The notes under the pieces were generated by a model. The model worked only from the letters and a program-made list of their open reading frames with translations. It had not been told where the DNA came from and ran no database searches. Source: Paractinoplanes rishiriensis (GTDB taxonomy: Bacteria > Actinomycetota > Actinomycetes > Mycobacteriales > Micromonosporaceae). From it: a stretch of DNA of 64,000 nucleotides. The translations under genes were made by a program, and so were the position numbers. This document shows positions 33,262 to 41,142 of the stretch, piece by piece (positions within the stretch are counted from its first letter, which is position 1; every line of letters begins with the position of its first letter). The DNA lies in contig NZ_BOMV01000097.1 in the NCBI RefSeq assembly GCF_016862375.1, forward strand, positions 1 to 64,000, in the 5' to 3' direction.

Positions 33262-34503
33262 TCAGGCGGATGCCGGCAGCGGCTGTTCCGGCCAGTTGAG
33301 AGCCCGCGCACCGAGGACCGCTGCCTGCAGCGTGAACCGGTGCGCCGGGTCGGCGGGATCGTAGCCGGTGAGGGCATGAATGCGGTCGAGCCGGTAGGTG
33401 ACCGCCCGCACGGACAGGTGGATACGTTTGGCGGTGTCGGTGGCCACCCCACCGGTGTCGAAGTAGGTCTGCAGGGTGGCGATCAGCGGTTCGGCGCCAC
33501 CGCGGGCCCGGGTCAGGGGACTGAGGACGGCGTTGACCAGCTCGACAATGGCCGGTTGGTCGCGGAGCAGGACCCGGTAGATCAGCAGATCCCGGGCGCT
33601 GACCACGGCGGAGGGCAGGCGCAGGCGGGCCGCCATGGTGATGGCCTCCCGGGCCTCCTCATAGGAACGGGCGATGCCGTACAGCCCCGGGTGCGGCCGG
33701 CCGACGGCGATCCGCCACGGTCGTCCGCGCGGCAGGCGGCGCAGCTGGTCGTGCATGAGCCAGCCAAGATCGTCGGTGCCGTCGCGGCCGGGTGGTGCGG
33801 TGACCGGACCGGCGGCGTCGGCGGGCGCCAGAACGACGAGGCGCCCGTCCTTGGTGGCGACGAGGACATCGCGGTCGCCGAGCCGATCGAAAATGACCGC
33901 CTCGAGCGCGGTGATCGCGGCCTCGGTGTCCGGCAACCGCCGGCTCGGCGCGGCCAACGCGACCTGGTGAACGCGGGCGAGGTCGAGACCGAACGGCTCG
34001 GCCCGGTCGACCAGGGTGCCCAGATCGGAGTCACCGCGCAGAAGATCGTCGATCAGTTCCCGGCGCAGGGTCTCCTCGCGGCGGACCAGGTCGCGGCGGG
34101 CGACGGCGTACCCCTCGGCCAGCGTCGCGACGGCGTCGTCGACGACCTGCAGTACGGCCGCCGCAGCGGCCCGGACGACCTCGCTGTCGCGGCTGCGGGC
34201 CACGGTGGGCAGCTCGTGCCACAGGCGGCGGGCGGCGGACAGATAGAGCTGCACCACCCGGCCGGCCGAGATGCCCTGTTCCGCGGCTTGCCGGCCGAGC
34301 GCCTCGACCGCATCCAGCTCGGCGCGCTGGGGTTTACGCCCGGTGGTGGCGGCGTCGGCCAACAGCGGGAGGTAGTCGCCGAGCAGGGCCACCGGCACCC
34401 CGCCGGCCTCGCGGCTGGCCTCGGCGGCGACCCCGGCAAGCCACTGCTGGTCGGTGCCGGCCGCCGCCGGCCGCGGGTTGCGGCGTGCCCGGCTGCCTGT
34501 CAC
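33262..34503 (-). CDS. PucR/CdaR-type transcriptional regulator
   Basis: This 413-residue protein has a helical N-terminal sensor (EALGRQAAEQGISAGRVVQL, YLSAARRLWHELPTVARS), a central degenerate GGDEF-like region with WRIAVGRPHPGLYGIARSY and EEAREAITMAARL, and a C-terminal PucR helix-turn-helix: LIATLQTYFDTGGVATDTA, then KRIHLSVRAVTYRLDRIHAL and TGYDP. This is the CdaR/PucR architecture. It lies between subunit I of the oxidase and the CBS-BON gene, all on the same strand, but with gaps of about 60-80 bases. Target genes and effector are unknown. Confidence 0.85.
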   Translation of the reverse strand: MTGSRARRNPRPAAAGTDQQWLAGVAAEASREAGGVPVALLGDYLPLLADAATTGRKPQRAELDAVEALGRQAAEQGISAGRVVQLYLSAARRLWHELPTVARSRDSEVVRAAAAAVLQVVDDAVATLAEGYAVARRDLVRREETLRRELIDDLLRGDSDLGTLVDRAEPFGLDLARVHQVALAAPSRRLPDTEAAITALEAVIFDRLGDRDVLVATKDGRLVVLAPADAAGPVTAPPGRDGTDDLGWLMHDQLRRLPRGRPWRIAVGRPHPGLYGIARSYEEAREAITMAARLRLPSAVVSARDLLIYRVLLRDQPAIVELVNAVLSPLTRARGGAEPLIATLQTYFDTGGVATDTAKRIHLSVRAVTYRLDRIHALTGYDPADPAHRFTLQAAVLGARALNWPEQPLPASA

Positions 34504-34564
34504 GTGTGCCCTTCCGTCCGGTGATGCCGGCGTTCAGCAGCGCCGATCCGGACCGGGGACGGCG

Positions 34565-35239
34565 TCATTTGGCGGCCGTCTGGAATATCCGGCCGGCGGC
34601 GACCGGCGCCGCCGCCTTGACGGTCACCTCGTTGCGGACTGCGGTTACCCCGGGCACGTCGCGGACCAGCCGCTGGACGAGCGTCGCGGTGCGGGCGTCC
34701 GGGACGGTGCCGGCGACGGTGGTCACACCGTCATACACGCCGAGCGCGAGGTCGCGGACCGGCAGGGTCGCGAGAACTTCGCGGACGCCGGCCCGGATCA
34801 CCTCGTCGGAACGCTGGTGAATCTTGAGCAGGTCGCCGGCGGTGACGATACCCAGCAGGCGCCGGCCCGGCCCGACGACCAGCAGGCGGTTGACCCCCTG
34901 GCGGAGCATCAGGCGGCCGGCCTCGGCGAGGGTCGCGTCCGGCTCGACCGTCATGGCCGGCGCGCTCATCATCTGCCCGGCCGAGTGCACGGTCCACGCC
35001 GGCCCCTCGATCGGCCGCCGCCAGGGCAGCCGCGAGTGCCGGTCCGGAGCGCGCAGGTCGATGTTGCTGAGCACGTCGGTGCGGGTGACGACACCGACGA
35101 CCTGGTCGTCGCGGTCGACCACCGCCACCGCGCTGACGTCGTAGCTGGTCATGGCCGTGATGACGTCGGCAGGCGGGGTCTCGTAGGCGACGGTGAGCAC
35201 CTCGCCGGTCATGACATCGCGTACGGTCGACTGCCGCAT
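34565..35239 (-). CDS. CBS-pair protein with C-terminal BON domain
   Basis: This 224-residue protein has two CBS motifs, VRDVMTGEVLTVAYETPPAD to VGVVTRTDVLS and MMSAPAMTVEPDATLAEAGR to LGIVTAGDLL. A BON domain follows: IRAGVREVLATLPVRDLALG, then DGVTTVAGTVPDARTATLVQ and VTAVRNEVTV. CBS pairs bind adenosine nucleotides and BON domains bind phospholipid or other ligands. Such CBS-BON proteins are common in actinobacteria and resemble the hypoxic-response HRP1 type in the CBS part. The start follows GGAGGGG. It is a single gene; a FAD-enzyme remnant lies upstream. Confidence 0.87.
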   Translation of the reverse strand: MRQSTVRDVMTGEVLTVAYETPPADVITAMTSYDVSAVAVVDRDDQVVGVVTRTDVLSNIDLRAPDRHSRLPWRRPIEGPAWTVHSAGQMMSAPAMTVEPDATLAEAGRLMLRQGVNRLLVVGPGRRLLGIVTAGDLLKIHQRSDEVIRAGVREVLATLPVRDLALGVYDGVTTVAGTVPDARTATLVQRLVRDVPGVTAVRNEVTVKAAAPVAAGRIFQTAAK

Positions 35240-35329
35240 GACAATTCCCCTCCGGCACCACGACGGTGCCTGTTCAAGCTGCTCTCTCTCCCTCTCATGG
35301 TGGCCGGAACGACCCGCTGACCGACATGG

Positions 35330-35577
35330 CCTGCGCCGGTCACCTTGACCGGTCGTCATTGCCGGTTGTCGGCAACGAAGGCGAGGCGGCCAGGTTACCG
35401 GGGCCCGGCATGGCGTCGGAATTCGTCGTCGACTTCCGGGGACCGGCAACGAACGGGGTCGTACGTCACCGGCCGCCGCTGGGGCATCTCGCTCCGATCA
35501 CCGGCCAGCTCGTCGCCCAGGCGGTGCTCAAGGGCGAGACGCCGGCCGAGCTGGCGCCGTTGGATCAGCTCCGCTGA
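35330..35577 (+). pseudogene. C-terminal remnant of a FAD-dependent oxidoreductase
   Basis: The last 30 codons read LAPITGQLVAQAVLKGETPA, followed by ELAPLDQLR and a stop, matching the C-terminus of glycine-oxidase/D-amino-acid-dehydrogenase-like FAD enzymes. Just upstream the family-like YVTGRRWGISL lies in another frame, so a frameshift separates it from LAPITGQ. No cofactor-binding N-terminus is present. The ORF that spans this region would start within unrelated sequence. It is best read as a decayed fragment. Confidence 0.45.
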
Positions 35578-35781
35578 TTTCGGCGATGGTTGGCGTCCGC
35601 CCGGTGGTCAACCTATGGTGGTCCGATGCCGGCCGTGAGTTCCCGCTCGCACTCCGTCACCGCGGTGACGGCGGTTCGTGCTGCCCTCCCGCCGGTGCAC
35701 CGCATCGTGCCGGGGCGGCCGAGCCCGGCGCCGGCGGGGCGCGGCCCACCGGCGTCCGGGTTCATCTCACCCACGACGCCA

Positions 35782-35818
35782 GGGGCGAAGCCGTACGAGC
35801 TTCGGCCCTTTTCTTTTT
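35782..35818 (+). terminator. Hairpin with U-tract ahead of the TraR/DksA-like gene
   Basis: GGGGCGAAGC (35782-35791) pairs with GCTTCGGCCC (35799-35808) with one mismatch around a seven-base loop. It is followed by TTTTCTTTTT (35809-35818). It looks like a rho-independent terminator reading rightward and ends 39 bases before the TraR/DksA-like start. It could be an attenuator in that gene's leader, or terminate transcription from the FAD remnant region. Confidence 0.6.
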
Positions 35819-35857
35819 GCCCATGCAGGTTGGCACTGCACGATTCCAGGAGGGGAC

Positions 35858-36187
35858 ATGAGCGTAGAGACTGAGGTTTCCGATCAGGGCCGGTTCGCCG
35901 GGTTGCGCGCATCGCTGAGCGAGGAGTTCGCGGTCCAGACGGCCCGGCTCAAGGAGCTCACCGAGATCTCGGCGGACACCGGCGACCCCGGCGAGGCGCA
36001 CAACCGGGCGGCGCTGACGGCGGCCACCCGGCACAGCCTCGAGCAGATCACCGGTGCGCTGCGCCGCATCGCCGAGGGCAGTTACGGCCGGTGCGCCGGG
36101 TGCGAGGACGCCATTCCGGCCGAGCGGCTCGAGGTCCTGCCGCACGCCCGGTTCTGCGTGCCGTGCCAGCAGAAGCAGAACGGCTGA
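35858..36187 (+). CDS. TraR/DksA-type zinc-finger protein
   Basis: This 109-residue protein has a helical first half (RASLSEEFAVQTARLKELTE, NRAALTAATRHSLEQITGAL) and a C-terminal four-Cys zinc finger: CAGCEDAIPAERLEVLPHAR followed by FCVPC. This matches the actinobacterial TraR/DksA C4 proteins, which bind RNA polymerase through its secondary channel. The ATG follows GGAGGGG. Upstream lies a terminator-like hairpin that may regulate the gene. It is followed after 79 bases by the MreB-like gene. Confidence 0.87.
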   Translation: MSVETEVSDQGRFAGLRASLSEEFAVQTARLKELTEISADTGDPGEAHNRAALTAATRHSLEQITGALRRIAEGSYGRCAGCEDAIPAERLEVLPHARFCVPCQQKQNG

Positions 36188-36266
36188 CCGCGTCCGACCG
36201 CCGGCTGCCGTACCGGCATTGAGTCTGTCGGTACGGCAGCCCAGCAATGATGGGGATAGATGCACC

Positions 36267-37034
36267 ATGCCCGTGAACCTTGTCTCATCCACCCCGCCGA
36301 CCGCGCTCGCGGTCGACCTGGGCAGCCACACCGCCGGCGTGTGGGCGGCCCACCGGGGCACCGTCAGCGGACCGTGCGGCGATGCCCTCGCCTCCCGGGG
36401 CTCGCTGATGCGACGCGGCCGCGTCGTCGACGCCGACGGTTGCATCAACCTGCTCACCCAGCTGATCCGCCGCTACGGCGATCCGGTGCCGCCCGGCGGA
36501 GTGGTCGCCGCGTGCCGCCCGGTGCAGGCCGGCGAACCGGAACAGGCCGCGATGCGGCACGTCCTCGAGTCGGTCTTCGAACCCCGCCGCCTGGTGTTCA
36601 TCGACACGGTCCGGGCCGCGGCGATCGGCTCCGGTGCGGCGGCGGGCACGCTGCTGGTCGCCGACCTCGGTGCCGAACTGACCGAGACCGCGCTGCTCGA
36701 CCACGGGCGGGTCGTCGCCGCCCGCCGAGCCGAGGTGGGCACCCGCGACCTGAGCCGCGGCGCGACCCTGGAGCTGATCACCGACGTGGTCGGGCGCCAT
36801 CTCGACCAGCTGCGCGGTTCCCCGGCCGGGCCCGGCCTGGCGCCCGCGATGGCCCGCGGCATGCTGCTGGTGGGTGACGGCGCCGTCCATCCCGGCCTGT
36901 CCGCGGCTCTGTCCGCCGCCCTACGCCTGCGCGTGCATCGCGCCGCGGCGCCGCGCACGGCCGCGCTCAACGGCGCCGGCCTGGCCGCCATGTCGCTGCT
37001 GCGGCACCCGGCCGCACGGGCGCGGCCGGCCTGA
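36267..37034 (+). CDS. Short MreB/actin-like ATPase-fold protein
   Basis: This 255-residue protein resembles MreB: TALAVDLGSHTAGVWAAHRG for the first phosphate loop, MRRGRVVDADGCINLLTQLI, VVAACRPVQAGEPEQAAMRH, LLVADLGAELTETALLDHG for the second phosphate loop and GMLLVGDGAVHPGLS for the adenosine loop. At 255 residues it is much shorter than MreB (about 340); part of the actin fold, probably subdomain IB/IIB, is missing or reduced. The first phosphate loop lacks the usual LGTANT form. It is a single gene downstream of TraR/DksA. A role in cell shape cannot be assumed. Confidence 0.72.
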   Translation: MPVNLVSSTPPTALAVDLGSHTAGVWAAHRGTVSGPCGDALASRGSLMRRGRVVDADGCINLLTQLIRRYGDPVPPGGVVAACRPVQAGEPEQAAMRHVLESVFEPRRLVFIDTVRAAAIGSGAAAGTLLVADLGAELTETALLDHGRVVAARRAEVGTRDLSRGATLELITDVVGRHLDQLRGSPAGPGLAPAMARGMLLVGDGAVHPGLSAALSAALRLRVHRAAAPRTAALNGAGLAAMSLLRHPAARARPA

Positions 37035-37156
37035 CGGCGTTCGAGGTGTCCGGTCCCGGCCCGCCGGTCGAGCGGTGCCTGCGCGGGCACAGTCACCGTT
37101 GATATCGGCAGCGTAATGTGGGCGCAGATGTCGCTCGGCCGGCCCGGAGGGTGACC

Positions 37157-37303
37157 ATGGCGGGTCCGTCGGTGCCTGCGCGACGTGCTGCCACCCCGGC
37201 CATCGTCGGCGCTGCCCTGCTGGTGGCGGCCGAGAGCGGACTGCATTTCGGCCTGGAGGCGCCGAAGCCGCCCCGAGCCGGGCCCGCGGACGGCCAAGCC
37301 TAG
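37157..37303 (+). CDS. Very small putative protein
   Basis: This 48-codon ORF begins MAGPSVPARRAATPAIVGAA and continues LLVAAESGLHFGLEAPK. A hydrophobic middle could be one short membrane helix. GGAGGGTGACC precedes the ATG, which is a reasonable ribosome site. I recognise no family, and it may be chance. Confidence 0.25.
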   Translation: MAGPSVPARRAATPAIVGAALLVAAESGLHFGLEAPKPPRAGPADGQA

Positions 37304-37644
37304 GTACCGGACGCCAGTTGGTCGGCCAGGCGTTGCATCAACGTGGCGAGTTGGGCCCGATCGGTGGCGGACCAGCTTTCGAGGGCTCGTCCGAAGAGGT
37401 GCGCACCGGCCTCGTCGATCTCCTCTAGTTTGCGGCTGCCGTCGCCGGTCGGGGTGAGCAGCGCTGCGCGCCGGTCGCCCGGGTCGCCGTGGCGGGTGAC
37501 GAGGCCGCGTTCCTCGAGGCGCCGCACCTGCGGGGTCACCGTCGATTTGTCGACTCCCTGCCAGGCTGCCAGGTCCGAGACGCGGACCGGCCCGTGCTGG
37601 GTGATCAAGCGCAGGAGCGTGATGTCGTTCGGCGGGTAACCCGA
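37300..37644 (-). pseudogene. MarR-family regulator lacking its N-terminus
   Basis: The minus strand encodes the winged-helix core of a MarR regulator: NDITLLRLITQHGPVRVSDL, then AAWQGVDKSTVTPQVRRLEE and RGLVTRHGDPGDRRAALLTP, and the C-terminal dimer helices (EEIDEAGAHLFGRALESWS, ATLMQRLADQLAS). The N-terminal helices that normally precede NDITLLRLI are absent. Upstream the frame stays open but reads unrelated residues, because the plus-strand membrane fragment begins there. A start at TTG 37608 would give 102 residues, too short for a normal dimeric MarR protein. Confidence 0.6.
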
Positions 37645-37902
37645 ATGACCGTCGTCGGCACGGGCCGCTCCGTCCTGATCGGAGCGGCTCTCGGGGCATG
37701 GCTGGGAATGCTCACCGGTCTGCTGCTCGGCGTGCTCCTTCCCGGTGCGCCGTGGCTGCTCACCGCCGCGGGCGGCCTGGCGATCGGTGCGGCCGCCGGC
37801 GGCATCCTGGGCTTGATCACCTATGGGGCCACCCGGGCACCCGATCAGGAGCCGGGTTATTCCGCGGAGCGGCCGGGTACCTCAGCGCGATCGGAGGCAT
37901 AG
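37645..37902 (+). pseudogene. C-terminal fragment of a Gly-rich membrane (stress-type) protein
   Basis: An 85-codon ORF starts MTVVGTGRSVLIGAALGAWL and has two Gly/Ala-rich membrane helices, GMLTGLLLGVLLPGAP and GGLAIGAAAGGILGLITYG. The pattern matches the C-terminal half of actinobacterial general-stress-type membrane proteins, whose N-terminal domain is missing. No ribosome site precedes the ATG at 37645. It abuts the truncated MarR gene head to head. Confidence 0.5.
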
Positions 37903-37912
37903 GGGGCTGTGC

Positions 37913-40741
37913 ATGCTGGTGCTGCTGATCGCCCACCTGACTGCCGCGTTAACTGCCCCGGCCCTGGTGCGCGGGCTGGGGCCGCGTGCCTTCTATCTGC
38001 TGGCGACGGTGCCGGCCGCCGGACTGGTCTGGGCGCTCACCCACACGTCCGCGATGGCGGAGGGACAGACCGTCGGCGAGGTCTATCCATGGGCCGGGCA
38101 ACTCGACGCCGACCTGGCGTTGTGGATGACGTCGTTGTCCTGGCTGATGATGCTGCTGGTCGGCGGGGTGGGGGCACTGGCGCTGGCCTACTGTGCCCGG
38201 TACTTCCGGGCCGGTGCGGCGGGACTCGGCCGGTTCGCCGGGGTGTTCGTCGGGTTCGCCGGCGCCATGCTGGGCCTTGTCCTGGCGGACAACCTCATCG
38301 TGCTGTATGTCTTCTGGGAACTGACCACTGTCTTCTCGTACCTGCTGATCGGACACGACCCGGCCAGCCGGGCCGGCCGGCGGGCCGCTCTGCAGGCGTT
38401 GATCGTCACCACGCTCGGCGGGCTGGCGATGCTGGTGGGCATCGTGATGCTGGGCGAGCACGCCGGCAGTTACCGCTGGTCCGAGGTGATGTCCGCGCCG
38501 CCCAGCGGCGGCTACGCGGCGGTGGCCGTGATCCTGCTGCTGCTCGGCGCACTGTCCAAGTCGGCGATCTTCCCGTTCAGTTTCTGGTTGCCCGCGGCGA
38601 TGGCCGCTCCGACACCGGTCAGCGCCTACTTGCATGCGGCCGCGATGGTCAAGGCGGGAGTGTTCCTGATCGGGCTGCTGGGGCCGGTGTTCGCGGACGT
38701 CGGGCCGTGGCGTCCGATCGTCCTGGTCGCCGGCACCGTGACCATGTTGTTCGGCGGTTGGACGGCACTGCGGCAGCATGATTTGAAACTGCTGCTGGCG
38801 TACGGCACCGTCAGCCAGCTGGGCCTGCTGGCCGTGGCGCTCGGAGCGGGGTTCCGGGATGCGGCACTGGCCGGCGCCATGATGCTGCTGGCGCACGCGA
38901 TGTTCAAGGCGGCGCTGTTCTTCGTCGTCGGGATCATCGACCATGCCGCGGGCACCCGCGATCTTCGCGAACTCAGCGGGCTCCGGCGTTCGGCCCCGGC
39001 GACCGCGGTGGTGGCCGTGCTCGCCGCGGCATCCATGGCCGGCGTGCCGCCGCTGGCCGGCTTCGTCGGCAAGGAGGCCGTGTTCGACGCTCTCCTGAAC
39101 GGCGGCTGGCCGGAGCGCGTGGTTCTGGCCGGGGTGGTCGGTGGCTCCGTGCTGACGGTCGCCTACACGGTGCGTTTCCTGTGGGGTGCCTTCGCCGACA
39201 AACCCGCGGTGGCGCCGCGTACGGTCCATCGGGTCTCCTGGCCGTTCCTCGCGCCTGCCGCGATCCTGGCGGTGGCCGGACTCGTGGCCGGACTGTTCGC
39301 GCCGGTGCTCGACCGCCTCCTGACCGGGTACGCCGGCACCTACCCCCAGGCCGGGGAGTATCACCTCGCGCTGTGGCACGGCGTGACCCCGGCGCTGGCG
39401 TTGTCCGGCTTGGTGCTGGTGGGCGGAGCCGCGGTGTTCGCCGCGACCGTGCGGGCGCAGCGCTGGCGGCTGCGGTTCCCGGTCGACGGCGGCCACGCGT
39501 ACGAGCGTGCCGTCGACTGGCTGGGGCGGATCGCGGTGGAGGTCACCGGCGCGACGCAGCGTGGTTCGCTGCCGGTCTACCTGGCGACCATCCTGGTGGT
39601 GCTGGTGCTGCTCGGTGGCACCGCTCTGCTGGCCGGCGGTCCACTCCCGGCGGTGCTGCACCGGTGGGATCACCCGCTGCAGGTGGTCGCGGCCGCCGCG
39701 CTGGTCATCGCGGCCGTGTTCGCGGTGCGGACCCGCCGCCGGCTGGTGGCGGTAGTGCTGGTCGGGGTCACCGGGTACGCCACGGCGATGTTGTTCGTCC
39801 TGCACGGCGCGCCCGATCTGGCGTTGACGCAGTTCCTGGTCGAGACGTGCACGATGGTGATGTTCGTCCTCGTGCTGCGCCGGCTCCCGGGCCATTTCTC
39901 GGTCCGGCCACTGGTGTCCGGCCGGTGGCTGCGGGTGGCGATCGGGCTTGCGGTCGGCACCGTGGTGTCCACTCTCGCGTACGTGGCGACCGCCGGCCGC
40001 CAGGCCACCGCGATCTCCACCGCGTTCCCCGGTCCGGCCGTGTCGTACGGCGGAGGCCGCAACGTGGTCAACGTGACGCTGGTCGACATCAGAGCCTGGG
40101 ACACGATGGGCGAGATCTCGGTGCTGCTGGTCGCCGCCGTCGGCGTCGCCAGCCTGGTCTTCGGTGGCTCGCGCCGCCTGCTGCACGGCAGCCGTCGCGC
40201 CCCGCTGCCGGATCCGCCGCGCGGGCAGGTGTGGTTGATGGCCGGGCACACACTCGACGCCGGCTTGCGCTCGCCGATCCTCGAGGTGGTCACCCGCCTG
40301 ATCTTTCACACGATCGTGCTGTTCTCGATCTACCTGTTGTTTGCCGGTCACAACGCACCCGGCGGTGGTTTTGCCGGTGGTCTCGTCGTCGGGTTGGCGC
40401 TGGTGCTGCGTTACCTGGCCGGTGGCCGGCACGAGCTGAACGCGGCGGCGCCGGTCGACGCCGGCGTCGTGATGGGAGCCGGCCTGTTCCTGGCGCTCGG
40501 CACCGGTCTCGGCGCCCTGATCGGCGGCGGCGAAATGCTGCAGAGCACCATTCTCGACTGGCACCTGCCGGTGCTCGGCGAGGTCCACTTCGTCACGTCG
40601 ATGATCTTCGACGTCGGTGTCTATCTGGTGGTGATCGGGGTGTTGTTGAGCATCCTGCGCAGCCTCGGCGCCGAGGTCGACCGGCACGAGCAGACCGAAC
40701 GCGCGGAGGCGGCGACTCAGCGGAAGGACGAACTGGTATGA
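37913..40741 (+). CDS. mrpA: Mrp Na+/H+ antiporter subunit A fused to B
   Basis: This 942-residue membrane protein has the NuoL-like MrpA core (LIVLYVFWELTTVFSYLLIG with a key Glu, SAIFPFSFWLPAAMAAPTPV, SAYLHAAAMVKAG with Lys and His) and then the MrpA C-terminal part. At the end it has an MrpB-like domain: LIFHTIVLFSIYLLFAGHNA and PGGGFAGGLVVGLALVLRYL. The A-B fusion is the group 2 arrangement. It is the first gene of a six-gene operon; its ATG follows AGGGGG. The complex exports Na+ or other cations in exchange for protons, for pH and salt tolerance. Confidence 0.93.
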   Translation: MLVLLIAHLTAALTAPALVRGLGPRAFYLLATVPAAGLVWALTHTSAMAEGQTVGEVYPWAGQLDADLALWMTSLSWLMMLLVGGVGALALAYCARYFRAGAAGLGRFAGVFVGFAGAMLGLVLADNLIVLYVFWELTTVFSYLLIGHDPASRAGRRAALQALIVTTLGGLAMLVGIVMLGEHAGSYRWSEVMSAPPSGGYAAVAVILLLLGALSKSAIFPFSFWLPAAMAAPTPVSAYLHAAAMVKAGVFLIGLLGPVFADVGPWRPIVLVAGTVTMLFGGWTALRQHDLKLLLAYGTVSQLGLLAVALGAGFRDAALAGAMMLLAHAMFKAALFFVVGIIDHAAGTRDLRELSGLRRSAPATAVVAVLAAASMAGVPPLAGFVGKEAVFDALLNGGWPERVVLAGVVGGSVLTVAYTVRFLWGAFADKPAVAPRTVHRVSWPFLAPAAILAVAGLVAGLFAPVLDRLLTGYAGTYPQAGEYHLALWHGVTPALALSGLVLVGGAAVFAATVRAQRWRLRFPVDGGHAYERAVDWLGRIAVEVTGATQRGSLPVYLATILVVLVLLGGTALLAGGPLPAVLHRWDHPLQVVAAAALVIAAVFAVRTRRRLVAVVLVGVTGYATAMLFVLHGAPDLALTQFLVETCTMVMFVLVLRRLPGHFSVRPLVSGRWLRVAIGLAVGTVVSTLAYVATAGRQATAISTAFPGPAVSYGGGRNVVNVTLVDIRAWDTMGEISVLLVAAVGVASLVFGGSRRLLHGSRRAPLPDPPRGQVWLMAGHTLDAGLRSPILEVVTRLIFHTIVLFSIYLLFAGHNAPGGGFAGGLVVGLALVLRYLAGGRHELNAAAPVDAGVVMGAGLFLALGTGLGALIGGGEMLQSTILDWHLPVLGEVHFVTSMIFDVGVYLVVIGVLLSILRSLGAEVDRHEQTERAEAATQRKDELV

Positions 40742-41142
40742 GCCCGAACCTGGTGCTGGTGATCGTCGTGGGCGTGCTGTTCGCGGCCGGCGTCACGCTC
40801 CTGCTCGAACGCAACCTGACCCGGGTCATCCTCGGTATCACGCTGCTGGGCAACGGGGTGAACCTGCTGATTCTGCTGGGCGGGGCGTACGGCGGCCCAC
40901 CGATCGTGGGCGTCACGCCGGAGGCGGCGATGAGCGATCCGCTCACCCAGGCCATGATCCTGACCGCCATCGTGATCACCCTGGGCATGACCGCGTTCCT
41001 GCTGGCGATGGCGTACCGCACGTGGCTGCTGACCGGCCACGACGAGGTGCAGGACGACGTGGAGGACCGGCGGATCATGCAGCTGGCCGAACGCGACCAG
41101 GGCCTGGAAGATCAGGACGCGCCCGAGGAGATGTCGCAATGA
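40738..41142 (+). CDS. mrpC: Mrp antiporter subunit C
   Basis: This 134-residue NuoK-like protein has three membrane helices: LVLVIVVGVLFAAGVTLLLE, ILGITLLGNGVNLLILLGGA and AMILTAIVITLGMTAFLLAM. The last helix carries the ILTAIVI motif typical of NuoK/MrpC. A charged C-terminal tail (HDEVQDDVEDRRIMQLAERD) extends into the cytoplasm. The ATG overlaps the subunit A stop as ATGA. Confidence 0.93.
   Translation: MSPNLVLVIVVGVLFAAGVTLLLERNLTRVILGITLLGNGVNLLILLGGAYGGPPIVGVTPEAAMSDPLTQAMILTAIVITLGMTAFLLAMAYRTWLLTGHDEVQDDVEDRRIMQLAERDQGLEDQDAPEEMSQ

Noticed and set aside
35626..35874. Small open frame MPAVSSRSHS to GHERRD
   Set aside because: It runs through the terminator-like hairpin and into the TraR/DksA-like start; no family resemblance and no ribosome site.
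37949..40687. Long open frame (912 codons) antisense to mrpA
   Set aside because: Its His/Gln/Arg-rich composition is the mirror of membrane-helix codons; the sense product is clearly MrpA-MrpB.
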